This document shows, one piece after another, positions 27,415-35,534 of a stretch of 64,000 nt of DNA (its first letter is position 1; each line of letters starts with the position of its first letter). A program made the translations under genes and the position numbers. This DNA is from Ruminococcaceae bacterium BL-4 (GTDB lineage: Bacteria > Bacillota > Clostridia > Oscillospirales > Acutalibacteraceae), in the NCBI GenBank assembly GCA_902809935.1, contig LR778134.1, positions 1,922,001 through 1,986,000 on the forward strand. The letters run 5' to 3'. The notes below the pieces were generated by a model that ran no database searches, had not been told where the DNA came from, and saw only the letters and a list, made by a program, of their open reading frames with translations.

Positions 27415-28407
27415 ATGGATCAGCCAGCTTTTGATTATTCTGATGCACCGGATATCTTAAAACGCTTTTTAATTTATTTGGAAGCGATCAAAGGAAAATC
27501 TCCTAAAACCGTACAGGAATATTATTTCGATCTTCGTACTTTTTTTAGGTATTTAAAATCCAGCCGTGGACTGGTTCCATCAGAAACTCCATTTGAAAAA
27601 ATTTCAATTTCTGATATTGATCTTGAACTTCTAAAAACTGTTGATTTAACAGAAATTTATGAGTATTTTCATTATCTACAGACCACGCGGCATAACCATG
27701 CCGCAGCACGTTCTCGTAAAGTTAGCAGTTTGCACACCTTTTTTGAATATCTGACTAATAAAACCAACCAACTCAAAATCAATCCTGTTCAAGAATTAGA
27801 AACACCCAAAACACCAAAAAGACTTCCTAAATATTTGTCATTCGAACAAAGTATCGAACTACTGTCAGCAGTAAAAGGCCCTTATAAGGAACGCGATTAT
27901 TGTATTTTAACTTTATTTTTAAATTGTGGAATGCGGCTTTCTGAATTGGTTGGGCTAAACCTTACGGATGTCCGGCATAACAGCGGGACTTTAAGGATTA
28001 TTGGTAAAGGTAATAAAGAGAGAATTGTCTACCTAAATGAGGCCTGCCAGGAGGCCATCAATCGTTATATTGCGGTTCGTCCCAAAGATCATCTGATTGA
28101 TCGAAACGCACTTTTTATCAGTAAACAGCACAAACGAATTAGTCCTAAAACGGTACAAGCTTTAGTCAAAAAATATTTGGCGGATATTGATCTGGGTGGG
28201 CCTGGATACAGTGTACATAAGCTTCGCCATACAGCAGCGACTCTTATGTACCAAAAAGGGCATGTGGATATTCGAGTTTTAAAAGATATTTTAGGCCATG
28301 AAAATCTCGGAACTACAGAAATTTATACACATTTGTCCGATCAACAAATGGAACAGGCTGCAGAGTCAAACCCTTTAGCACATATTAAACCCAAATCAGA
28401 TAAATAA
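27415..28407 (+). CDS. Tyrosine recombinase, XerC-like
   Basis: A 330-aa integrase-family enzyme with an N-terminal SAM-like core-binding domain and a C-terminal catalytic domain. The active-site set is complete: Arg174 (NCGMRLSEL), Lys in the GKGNKER hairpin, His268 and Arg271 (HKLRH), His295 (LGHEN) and Tyr304 (EIYTHL). It is about 30 residues longer than typical XerC, mainly in the N-terminal half. It faces xerD across one bidirectional terminator and has a dif-like palindrome at its 5' end. It could be a XerC partner or a self-sufficient recombinase. Confidence 0.88.
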   Translation: MDQPAFDYSDAPDILKRFLIYLEAIKGKSPKTVQEYYFDLRTFFRYLKSSRGLVPSETPFEKISISDIDLELLKTVDLTEIYEYFHYLQTTRHNHAAARSRKVSSLHTFFEYLTNKTNQLKINPVQELETPKTPKRLPKYLSFEQSIELLSAVKGPYKERDYCILTLFLNCGMRLSELVGLNLTDVRHNSGTLRIIGKGNKERIVYLNEACQEAINRYIAVRPKDHLIDRNALFISKQHKRISPKTVQALVKKYLADIDLGGPGYSVHKLRHTAATLMYQKGHVDIRVLKDILGHENLGTTEIYTHLSDQQMEQAAESNPLAHIKPKSDK

Positions 28408-28421
28408 TTAGAATATAATAC

Positions 28422-28460
28422 AAAAAAATCAGAGACGGATTTTCCGTCTCTGATTTTTTT
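28422..28460. terminator. Bidirectional terminator between the two recombinase genes
   Basis: An 18-bp arm (28422-28439) pairs with 28443-28460 across a 3-nt loop, flanked by A7 and T7. It can end transcription from both sides. Confidence 0.93.
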
Positions 28461-28489
28461 AGCCTCTCTTCCCCGTTTTCCTGCGATCT

Positions 28490-29380
28490 TTATCCAAGCT
28501 TTGCACGAGGATGACAATGATTATAAACTTCTTTAAAATGATCGTTTAAAAGACGAACATAAACCTGTGTGGAAGAAATATCAGCATGACCAAGCATCTG
28601 CTGAATATCTTTCAATTCCGCACCATTTTCGAGTAAATGAAGTGCAAAAGAATGACGGAGCGTATATGGTGTAATCTCCTTTGTAATTCCGGCAGTTTCC
28701 GCATACCCTTTTACGATTTTCCAAAATCCCTGGCGTGTTAAACGATGCCCATTTAGATTCGTAAAAAGTGCCTGTCCGCCATCTGGAGAAATAATCATTC
28801 TACGGACACGAAAAATATAATCCGAAATGGCTGTAACTGCTTGCGCATAAACGGGAATGACACGCTCACTTTTCCCACTATGGCAACAGAGAACACCTGT
28901 ATGCAAATTAATATCTTCCACATTTAAGTCTACCAATTCTGAAGCACGGATCCCTGTGGCATAAAGCAGCTCCAACATCGCTTTATCGCGGCAGCCCTTT
29001 AGTTCCTTTGCATTCGGCTGCGACAAAAGCAATTCAATTTCCTCACCGCTTAAAATCTGGGGAAGCTTTTTTTCCGGTTTGTCGAGTTTAATCCCTTTCG
29101 CCGGATTTTCACTTACACTTCCATTGATCATCAGGAATTGGTAAAAGCAACGTGCAGAAGCAATATGACGAGTAATAGTAGCATTCGATTTTTTCGCATC
29201 TTTTAAGTATTTTACATACTTGTCTACTGTAGCGGAATCAGCATCAGTGGGAAGTGTTTTCTGCTTTTTTAAAAACTCCAAATAATTTTGTAAATCTCGT
29301 AGATAAGAATCCAAAGTGTTATTGGAGACTTTTTTTACTTTTACCAAGTAATTTTTAAATTCCGCACAGTAATCCTTCAT
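28490..29380 (-). CDS. xerD: Site-specific tyrosine recombinase XerD
   Basis: A 296-aa XerD-type recombinase for chromosome dimer resolution. Arg145 (TGIRASEL), Arg242 (LRHSF), His265 (LGHAD) and nucleophile Tyr274 (TQVYVRL) are visible, and the tail FKEVYNHCHPRA is XerD-like. The position normally His in the HxxR motif is Tyr239 (YTLR), an unusual substitution. The ATG at 29380 follows AAAGGAG by 10 bp, which rules out the GTG at 29389. It lies downstream of spoIIM, the standard Firmicutes order. Confidence 0.92.
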   Translation of the reverse strand: MKDYCAEFKNYLVKVKKVSNNTLDSYLRDLQNYLEFLKKQKTLPTDADSATVDKYVKYLKDAKKSNATITRHIASARCFYQFLMINGSVSENPAKGIKLDKPEKKLPQILSGEEIELLLSQPNAKELKGCRDKAMLELLYATGIRASELVDLNVEDINLHTGVLCCHSGKSERVIPVYAQAVTAISDYIFRVRRMIISPDGGQALFTNLNGHRLTRQGFWKIVKGYAETAGITKEITPYTLRHSFALHLLENGAELKDIQQMLGHADISSTQVYVRLLNDHFKEVYNHCHPRAKLG

Positions 29381-29426
29381 CCTTTTCACTCTCCTTTCTC
29401 TCTAAAAATCACAAATTCAAATTTAG

Positions 29427-30068
29427 TCATGCAAAAATAAATTTTCCGGAAAATCCAATGGATAATACCGTATCAAGTGCAGCGCCGATAATCGATAGTA
29501 ACAACACAATTCCAAATTGCTGAAAGTATGTCAGAAGTTCCGGTGGTGCTTCTTTTCCAAATAGTCCAGCAGAAGAAATCCTTTTAGAAAAGCTCCAAGA
29601 AAAATTAGAGGCAAAAAGGACAGACAAACAACTGAAAAAAGCACCCGGCAACAAAATAAGGCCATAAAATAAAAATCCCTGCATTCCGCGCATCAAATAC
29701 AAATATCCGCCTGTAATTCCAATTCCAATTCCTCTAAAAAAGGGAACCATCGGAATAAAAAAAGCTCCCCAAACGGAAAGTCCGCATAAAAAGCAGGCAA
29801 ATACAAATACAAATGAAGCAGAAATAGATGATGCAAATTTTTGCCCAGCAGTTTCTGTTGTTAAAGAAGAATAATTGCTAGCAAAAAGCTGTTCCACCTT
29901 TTGTAGATGAGAAACATCTAATTTGACTGACAACAACGCTCCACAGATGACTCCCGCAAGTAAAATAACGGCCCAAAGAGCTAAACGATGATACTTATGA
30001 AGTGCCTCTGAAATCACGCTGAGATTAATCCGATTTTTATTATAAGAAATAACGGCTTTCATGCACAT
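29427..30068 (-). CDS. spoIIM: Stage II sporulation protein M
   Basis: A 213-aa membrane protein with about five hydrophobic segments (for example LALWAVILLAGVICGALL and the GIGITGGYLYLMRG loop). It belongs to the SpoIIDMP complex that drives peptidoglycan remodelling and engulfment of the forespore. AGAAAGGA precedes the start; the ATG at 30062 two codons later is an alternative. A SigE-type promoter lies upstream. xerD follows in the same direction. Confidence 0.94.
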   Translation of the reverse strand: MCMKAVISYNKNRINLSVISEALHKYHRLALWAVILLAGVICGALLSVKLDVSHLQKVEQLFASNYSSLTTETAGQKFASSISASFVFVFACFLCGLSVWGAFFIPMVPFFRGIGIGITGGYLYLMRGMQGFLFYGLILLPGAFFSCLSVLFASNFSWSFSKRISSAGLFGKEAPPELLTYFQQFGIVLLLSIIGAALDTVLSIGFSGKFIFA

Positions 30069-30097
30069 ACATCCTTTCTGCTTTGTTTGTCCAGAAA

Positions 30098-30127
30098 AGA
30101 TATATGAATCATTGCTCCGAAATATGT
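30098..30127 (-). promoter_or_regulatory. Candidate SigE promoter for spoIIM
   Basis: On the minus strand ACATATT (30127-30121) is followed by exactly 14 bp and CATATATC (30106-30099). It matches the SigE -35 KMATATT in 6 of 7 positions and starts the -10 with CATA. spoIIM is SigE-dependent in Bacillus subtilis, which supports the call. Confidence 0.6.
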
Positions 30128-30284
30128 TATCTAAAAACTAGTGGGGATTTTTTACCAAAACAGTACTTGATGAGAACTTCAATCCCTTGTATTTACTTAC
30201 TATATACCATTTTAAAGCGTTTTTCAACACCTTTTCATACATTTCCTTAATTTTTATGCATTTCCCATTGATTTATGTAATAAT

Positions 30285-30317
30285 AATTATGTAACCTATT
30301 TTTGAATTATGTAACCT
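30285..30317. repeat. 13-bp direct repeats between spoIIM and scfB
   Basis: AATTATGTAACCT occurs at 30285-30297 and 30305-30317, 20 bp apart, and a related TTATGTAA lies at 30273-30280. They sit in the 354-bp gap 30069-30422. That gap otherwise holds the spoIIM promoter and the scfB terminator; I see no gene in it. A two-turn spacing suggests a protein-binding site, but this is inference. Confidence 0.6.
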
Positions 30318-30351
30318 TGATTATGAAATCTTAAAATGTATAAAATTGCAT

Positions 30352-30394
30352 AAAAATACACGTGCTGCGTATCTGGCACAGCACGTGTATTTTT
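30352..30394. terminator. Terminator after scfB (bidirectional form)
   Basis: A 16-bp arm ending ACACGTGCTG (30352-30367) pairs with 30379-30394, with A5 on one side and T5 on the other. It ends the scfAB transcript on the minus strand. Confidence 0.9.
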
Positions 30395-30422
30395 AGTACT
30401 ATATCTTGTTAAAAAATGGATT

Positions 30423-31799
30423 TTATGATTCCGAATGAAAATCTGCCATTGCAGCCTGAATCATGATTGCACATTCCAAACGTTTTTTCTCGAGATCACA
30501 AGAAATTTTATGTGCTTTCAAAATATCATGCTCGTATTGATTGTTGTTTGCATTGCATCCACCGCTGCAATAAAATTTTGCCCAACATTTCATGCATTCT
30601 GGTTTTGCGTATACATTTGCTGCAGCAAATCGATCCTTCATTGCGTGATCATAGGTTCCATCCAAAACACTTCCCATTTTCCATTTGTCGTCTCCTACAA
30701 ATTGATGACAAGGGAAAATATCGCCTTCTGGGGTAACAGCTACATATTCGTTCCCGCAGCTACATCCACGCAGACGTTTAATTGCACAGGGACCCTGATT
30801 CAAATCAATCATAAAATGGAAGAAATTAAACCCTCTTCCCTCTTTTCTGCGTTTGATGATCTCCTGAGACAACCGATCATATTCTTCAAACACTCTTGGA
30901 AGATCTTCTTCTTTAATCGAGTAATCCAGTTTTGGGTCTGATACAACAGGCTCTACTGAAATCTGATCAAATCCTAAATCTACTAAATGTAAAATGTCTT
31001 TTGTAAAATCTAAATTATATTTTGTAAAAGTACCGCGGGCATAATAGTCTTTGTCTCCACGGGAGGCAACCAACTTTTGAAATTTCGGCACAATTGCATC
31101 ATACGATCCGCTTTTTCCATCAGCGCGAACACGCAGACGATCATTTACTTCTTTTCGTCCATCGATCGAAAGGACGCAGTTTGACATTTCACGATTAATA
31201 AAATCAATTTTATCATCATCAAGCAAAATCCCGTTTGTTGTAATTGTGAAACGGAAATTTTTGTGATGCTCTTTTTCTAAAGACCGAGCATAACGAACCG
31301 TCTCTTTTACAACATCAAAGTTCATAAGAGGCTCTCCGCCAAAGAAATCCAGCTCGAGGTTATAGCGATCTCCTGAATTTGCAATTAAAAAATCAATGGA
31401 TTTTTTCGCAACATTCAGCGGCATCAGCATACGCCCACGACCAAAATCACCTTTCGCCGCAAAGCAGTATTCACAGCGCAAATTGCAGTCATGTGCCACA
31501 TTTAGACACATTGACTTAATGGGCGCTCCCCGCATCATCCCCGCAAACTGCGCATAATCGTCGGAAGAAAAAAGTTGTCCCATTTTCTGCAGTTCTAAAA
31601 GTTCCTGATGGGCTTCCTCTAAAACGTCCTTCCCGAATTTCGGCTGCAAAACAGCAATGGCTTCCTGCGGAAGCTTGTCCGGTACCTGATCATCACAATA
31701 ATCAAGCAAGGCAAAAGGTGCTTCATCAAAAAGATGAACTGCACCTGAATTGGTGTCCAGAACAATTTTATAGCCATTTAAAGCATACTTATGGATCAT
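30423..31799 (-). CDS. scfB: SCIFF peptide radical SAM maturase
   Basis: A 458-aa radical SAM/SPASM enzyme that installs thioether cross-links in the SCIFF peptide. Cluster ligands are Cys105, Cys109 and Cys112 (CNLRCEYC), preceded by a peptide-recognition-like N-terminal region. The C-terminal SPASM domain has CSCGNEY, then PCHQF and the CMKCWAKFYCSGGC block for auxiliary clusters. The ATG at 31799 is chosen because family proteins start MIHK and a GGAG lies 9 bp upstream; an ATG five codons earlier has none. The substrate gene scfA lies just upstream, separated by a hairpin. Confidence 0.93.
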   Translation of the reverse strand: MIHKYALNGYKIVLDTNSGAVHLFDEAPFALLDYCDDQVPDKLPQEAIAVLQPKFGKDVLEEAHQELLELQKMGQLFSSDDYAQFAGMMRGAPIKSMCLNVAHDCNLRCEYCFAAKGDFGRGRMLMPLNVAKKSIDFLIANSGDRYNLELDFFGGEPLMNFDVVKETVRYARSLEKEHHKNFRFTITTNGILLDDDKIDFINREMSNCVLSIDGRKEVNDRLRVRADGKSGSYDAIVPKFQKLVASRGDKDYYARGTFTKYNLDFTKDILHLVDLGFDQISVEPVVSDPKLDYSIKEEDLPRVFEEYDRLSQEIIKRRKEGRGFNFFHFMIDLNQGPCAIKRLRGCSCGNEYVAVTPEGDIFPCHQFVGDDKWKMGSVLDGTYDHAMKDRFAAANVYAKPECMKCWAKFYCSGGCNANNNQYEHDILKAHKISCDLEKKRLECAIMIQAAMADFHSES

Positions 31800-31827
31800 A
31801 AAACGATACTCCATTATTACAAAAATT

Positions 31828-31849
31828 AAGGGACAGAAATCTGTCCCTT
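31828..31849 (-). terminator. Intercistronic hairpin between scfA and scfB
   Basis: AAGGGACAG (31828-31836) pairs perfectly with CTGTCCCTT (31841-31849) around a 4-nt loop. Read on the minus strand it is followed by TTAATTTTTG, so it is likely a leaky terminator giving more scfA than scfB mRNA. Confidence 0.65.
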
Positions 31850-31878
31850 TGAAATGCTTTGTTTAAAATAGCGGTTAA

Positions 31879-32025
31879 TTACCGGTTTTTGTTCTCACAT
31901 TTCTGGTTTGCTACCGTGCAGGAAACCTTGCAGGCAGACTGGCAGGAAGCCTGGCACTCGCCGCATCCGCCTTTAACAGCACTTTCTTTTAAATTAGCCT
32001 GATTTAAAGTTTTAATCTGTTTCAT
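31879..32025 (-). CDS. scfA: SCIFF (six-cysteine) ranthipeptide precursor
   Basis: A 48-aa ribosomally made peptide starting MKQIKTLNQANLKESAV, a leader typical of the family, followed by GG and a core with exactly six cysteines (positions 21, 24, 28, 32, 36 and 43) in CGEC, QASC, QSAC, KVSC and the tail. SCIFF means six cysteines in forty-five residues. ScfB forms thioethers from such cysteines, and ranthipeptides have been linked to population-level signalling in Clostridium. AAAGGTTGGG precedes the ATG. It is the first gene of its transcript from an extended -10 promoter. Confidence 0.95.
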   Translation of the reverse strand: MKQIKTLNQANLKESAVKGGCGECQASCQSACKVSCTVANQKCENKNR

Positions 32026-32059
32026 ATGTTATACCCAACCTTTCGACTTATTTTTTTTA

Positions 32060-32068
32060 ATTGTACCA
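32060..32068 (-). promoter_or_regulatory. Extended -10 promoter for scfA
   Basis: On the minus strand TGGTACAAT (TACAAT at 32065-32060) gives an extended -10, 35 bp before the scfA start. No strong -35 is visible. Confidence 0.5.
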
Positions 32069-32092
32069 TAATTTCAGGCTAAAAGAAAGTCC

Positions 32093-32515
32093 CTATTTGA
32101 TTTTTGTAGGTTTTCCAGCCATTACAAAGCCACCCAAAGCTCCCGCCAAGCTCATAATAATCAGGCGCATAAGAACAGCTGTTGCACTTTCAATCTGGCT
32201 ATGAAGCATTCCCGCTAACAAACAGATTAAAAACAGCACCACTCCGCAGATAGCACCTAAAATCAGTCCGCGCTTTTTCCCAACTTTCGCAGCAACTAGC
32301 CCTGCTAAAAAGGCACTGACTCCGGAAACCCCCAAGATGATCATTTGAAGATAGTCTTGCGGAATCTGCCCTATGCTGGTAATTGCCCAAGCACAAATCA
32401 GCAATAGCACAGCACAGAAAATTGTTCCGAATATCGTACCAAACAGAACTGCACGAAAAATGTTCAAAGCCGGTGAAGTCGATGAAAAAGCTACTACTCT
32501 CTTTTTATGTGACAT
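32093..32515 (-). CDS. TIGR04086 family membrane protein
   Basis: A 140-aa protein with about four hydrophobic helices (ILRAVLFGTIFGTIFC-like first segment, then LILGAICGVVLFLICLLAG). It lies between yajC and scfA, a very common clostridial order, which gives the family its name. Function is unknown; the link with SCIFF makes a role in peptide export or immunity thinkable, but synteny with secretion genes is equally good. GGGAGG precedes the ATG. Confidence 0.85.
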   Translation of the reverse strand: MSHKKRVVAFSSTSPALNIFRAVLFGTIFGTIFCAVLLLICAWAITSIGQIPQDYLQMIILGVSGVSAFLAGLVAAKVGKKRGLILGAICGVVLFLICLLAGMLHSQIESATAVLMRLIIMSLAGALGGFVMAGKPTKIK

Positions 32516-32578
32516 AAAAAAGCGCCTCCCGCTCGATCTGTTACAATCGTATGCGGAAAGCGTACGGGCTATTCATAA

Positions 32579-32914
32579 TTATTTATCAGATTTTTTACTG
32601 GCTTTTTTATCTGCTTTATCGTCTTTCTTTTCAGGCTCATTGCGAATTGTGTCTACACTGCCGATTGACCAACGCTTTACACGCATTTTTACACGGTCTG
32701 TGCCAGTTTCAATGATCAGAGAATCATCATCATCTTTTACTCCGACTACTCTGCCCACAATGCCGCCGATCGTTGTAACATCATCACCGATCTCCGCACT
32801 TTTGCGCATCTGATCTTCTTGCTTTTTCTTCTTGTTTTGTGGACGGATCAGGAAGAAATAGAAACCGAAAATAATTAGGCCATAAAATACCCATATCCAC
32901 CAAGTATTATCCAT
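32579..32914 (-). CDS. yajC: Preprotein translocase subunit YajC
   Basis: A 111-aa accessory subunit of the Sec translocase. One N-terminal transmembrane helix (IWVFYGLIIFGFYFFLIRP), then KKKKQEDQMRKSAEIGDDVTTIGGIVGRV, the classic YajC motif, and a charged tail rich in Lys, Asp and Ser. GGAGGTG precedes the ATG and a consensus promoter lies just upstream. It starts the yajC-TIGR04086 unit ahead of scfAB. Confidence 0.95.
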   Translation of the reverse strand: MDNTWWIWVFYGLIIFGFYFFLIRPQNKKKKQEDQMRKSAEIGDDVTTIGGIVGRVVGVKDDDDSLIIETGTDRVKMRVKRWSIGSVDTIRNEPEKKDDKADKKASKKSDK

Positions 32915-32955
32915 GCTGTTTTACACCTCCAAAAATATAGGAACACAATGAAATT

Positions 32956-32984
32956 ATTATAACAAGGATTGCTGCTTGTTGCAA
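32956..32984 (-). promoter_or_regulatory. Promoter for yajC
   Basis: On the minus strand TTGCAA (32984-32979) and TATAAT (32961-32956) are exactly 17 bp apart, with an extended TG. Confidence 0.8.
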
Positions 32985-32991
32985 GATATTT

Positions 32992-34122
32992 TTAAATTCG
33001 AATGCTGATAGAGGGCAAAACTTTTGAATAAAATTGTTCAAATTCATTTTTATCCAACGCATCACGAATTTTTTCCATCAGTGTATTATAGAAATAGAGA
33101 TTATGAAGAACCATAAGACGCATTCCCAACATTTCGCCGGCCTTCATCAGATGGTGCACATAAGCTCTCGTAAAGTGACGACAGGTAGGGCACTCACAGC
33201 CTTCTTCTATCGGCAGCGTGTCCAGATCATACTTTGCATTCATCAGGTTTCGAACGCCTTGCATTGTAAACGCATGTCCATGCCTTGCGTTTCTGGTAGG
33301 CATAACACAGTCAAAAATATCAACACCGCGCCGAACAGATTCTAGAATATTAGCCGGTGTACCCACACCCATCAGATAACGTGGACGATCTTTCGGCATA
33401 TAGGGTTCTACCGTTTCAATAATATCATACATAACATCGGCACTTTCTCCGACAGCCAATCCACCGATTGCATACCCCGGCAGATCGAGTTCCCGAATTG
33501 TCTTCATATGCTCAATTCTCAAGTCTTTGTAGGTCGCTCCCTGATTGATTCCCCAAAGCATCTGCTGTGGATTGATCGTATCCGGAAGAGAATTAAGCCG
33601 CTCCATTTCCGCTTTGCAGCGAATCAGCCAGCGAGTTGTACGTTCTGTCGATCTTTTGGCATAATCATATTCTGCCGGATTTTTCATACATTCATCAAAT
33701 GCCATCGCAATCGTACTTCCGAGATGGGATTGAATCTGCATGCTTTCTTCGGGTCCCATAAAAATTTTATGTCCATCAATGTGGGACGCAAATGTTACGC
33801 CTTCCTCTTGAATATTGCGGAGCTTTGCTAAAGAAAAGACCTGAAAACCACCGCTGTCTGTTAAAATTGGACCATCCCACTGAGTAAATTTATGGAGTCC
33901 GCCGAGTTTTTTAACTTTATCATCTCCTGGGCGCAAATGCAGATGATAAGTATTGCAAAGCTGTACTTGACAATGAAGTTCCTTTAAATCGAGTGCAGAA
34001 ACGCCTCCTTTAATCGCACCGTCTGTTGCAACATTCATAAAAGCAGGTGTCTGTACAGTTCCATGCGCAGTAGTAAGTTGTCCACGCCGTGCGGCACCTT
34101 CCTGGTTTAAAAGCTGATACAT
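32992..34122 (-). CDS. tgt: Queuine tRNA-ribosyltransferase
   Basis: tRNA-guanine transglycosylase exchanging G34 for preQ1 in GUN-anticodon tRNAs. It has the catalytic Asp in ILTDSGGFQVFSL, the MGVGTPANILE element, and a C-terminal zinc site (CECPTC followed by HH). Length 376 aa. It follows queA by 21 bp in a queA-tgt operon, a frequent arrangement for queuosine synthesis. Confidence 0.97.
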   Translation of the reverse strand: MYQLLNQEGAARRGQLTTAHGTVQTPAFMNVATDGAIKGGVSALDLKELHCQVQLCNTYHLHLRPGDDKVKKLGGLHKFTQWDGPILTDSGGFQVFSLAKLRNIQEEGVTFASHIDGHKIFMGPEESMQIQSHLGSTIAMAFDECMKNPAEYDYAKRSTERTTRWLIRCKAEMERLNSLPDTINPQQMLWGINQGATYKDLRIEHMKTIRELDLPGYAIGGLAVGESADVMYDIIETVEPYMPKDRPRYLMGVGTPANILESVRRGVDIFDCVMPTRNARHGHAFTMQGVRNLMNAKYDLDTLPIEEGCECPTCRHFTRAYVHHLMKAGEMLGMRLMVLHNLYFYNTLMEKIRDALDKNEFEQFYSKVLPSISIRI

Positions 34123-34143
34123 ATCGTTTTCCTTTTTTGTTTT

Positions 34144-35190
34144 TTAGTGAATAAACATCGCGTCTCCAAAAGAGAAGAAACGATATTTTTCCTCTACCGC
34201 TACTTTGTATGCATTCATGATGTGGTCATACCCCGCTAAAGCGGAAACGAGCATAATCAATGTGCTTTCCGGCAGATGGAAATTCGTAATCAGTCCATCC
34301 AGGGCTTTAAATTGATAGCCTGGATAAATGAAAATATCAGTCCAGCCTTCGCTTGGCTTAATACATCCCTCTTTTGTCGCAACTGATTCCAAAGTGCGAC
34401 AGCTGGTAGTTCCAACTGCAATTACACGCCCGCCATTTTTCTTTGTCTCATTGATTGCATCAGCAGTTTCTTTAGGAAGCTCATAATGTTCAGAGTGCAT
34501 CTGATGGTCTGTGATATGTTCTGCTGTAACCGGACGAAAAGTTCCTAATCCAACATGCAGCGTAACAAATTCCACCTTAACTCCCATATCACGGACCTTC
34601 TGCAAAAGTTCCTTTGTAAAATGGAGTCCAGCTGTAGGCGCCGCCGCAGAACCAACTTCTCTGGAATAAACAGTCTGATAGCGCTCCTTATTTTCCAATT
34701 TCTTTTTGATATAAGGTGGAAGAGGCATTTGTCCAATCTGATCTAGGATACTAAAGAAACTTCCATCGTAGCTGAATTTCACAAGACGATTGCCGTCTTC
34801 AATGATTTCGAGGACTTCTGCCTTTAAAAGGTTGTCCCCGAATGTAAATTTCGAGCCTGGCTTTGCTCGTTTGCCAGGACCGCAGAGGACCTCCCAAACA
34901 TCATTTCCACGATTGCGCAAAAGAAGAAACTCCACCCTTGCACCGGTACCTTCTTTAATTCCATAAATTCTTGCTGGAAGGACTCTGGAATCATTTAGTA
35001 CCAAACAGTCTCCGGGACGAAGGAAGTTAACAATATCATGAAAATGCGCATGTTCAATCTTTCCCGTCTCTTTATCAAGCACCATTAATCTGGACGCATC
35101 CCGAGGTTCAATCGGCGTTTGTGCAATCAATTCCTTGGGCAAATCATAAGCAAAATCCTTTGTTTTTAAGTCTTTTAAATCAAGTGGCAT
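34144..35190 (-). CDS. queA: S-adenosylmethionine:tRNA ribosyltransferase-isomerase
   Basis: Transfers and isomerises the ribosyl part of SAM to preQ1 in tRNA, giving epoxyqueuosine. Typical family sequences are [14 protein letters not shown] near the N-terminus, [18 protein letters not shown] and the C-terminal [15 protein letters not shown]. At 348 aa it is full length. Its promoter is interleaved with that of the divergent asd operon. Confidence 0.97.
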   Translation of the reverse strand: MPLDLKDLKTKDFAYDLPKELIAQTPIEPRDASRLMVLDKETGKIEHAHFHDIVNFLRPGDCLVLNDSRVLPARIYGIKEGTGARVEFLLLRNRGNDVWEVLCGPGKRAKPGSKFTFGDNLLKAEVLEIIEDGNRLVKFSYDGSFFSILDQIGQMPLPPYIKKKLENKERYQTVYSREVGSAAAPTAGLHFTKELLQKVRDMGVKVEFVTLHVGLGTFRPVTAEHITDHQMHSEHYELPKETADAINETKKNGGRVIAVGTTSCRTLESVATKEGCIKPSEGWTDIFIYPGYQFKALDGLITNFHLPESTLIMLVSALAGYDHIMNAYKVAVEEKYRFFSFGDAMFIH

Positions 35191-35263
35191 ATTTATTTAA
35201 TCTCCTTACCGACAACTCCCAAAATTTCTTTTTAAAATTTGTGAAATGTCATAATCTTTTATC

Positions 35264-35292
35264 ATTATAAATAAATTGACAATCAATATCAA
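35264..35292 (-). promoter_or_regulatory. Promoter for queA-tgt
   Basis: On the minus strand TTGATA (35292-35287) and TATAAT (35269-35264) are 17 bp apart. The elements interlock with the asd promoter on the other strand. Confidence 0.75.
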
Positions 35293-35305
35293 GCCATGGT
35301 AAAAT
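35276..35305 (+). promoter_or_regulatory. Promoter for the asd-dap operon
   Basis: TTGACA (35276-35281) and TAAAAT (35300-35305) are 18 bp apart, immediately upstream of the lysine riboswitch. Confidence 0.75.
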
Positions 35306-35311
35306 AAATAC

Positions 35312-35483
35312 TTGATAGAGGCGCAAACTGCATGAGTATGAAAGAGTAGGACTGCCGAATTTCCGAAGAGGCTTTCAAAAAGGGTCGTTTGCCGAAGAAA
35401 ATTGTTTGCGGCAAAACAAGCTTTCTGGTTGTGTCGTTTGCGAAAGCAACTCAACTGTCATCATTACGATGGAGTGCTATCGG
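35312..35483 (+). promoter_or_regulatory. Lysine riboswitch (L-box)
   Basis: The closing P1 stem pairs 35312-35318 with 35477-35483. Conserved L-box elements are present: GAGGCGCAAACTGCATGAGTA near the 5' side, GGACTGCCGAA and GCCGAAG segments, and the 3' sequence GATGGAGTGCTATCG. Position and downstream genes (asd, dapA, dapB) fit lysine feedback. The rest of the 439-bp gap to asd is the expression platform. Confidence 0.87.
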
Positions 35484-35534
35484 ATTCGGAAAGATATCTC
35501 GAATTCGTTCAGTATCAGAGACTAAAAATGATGA

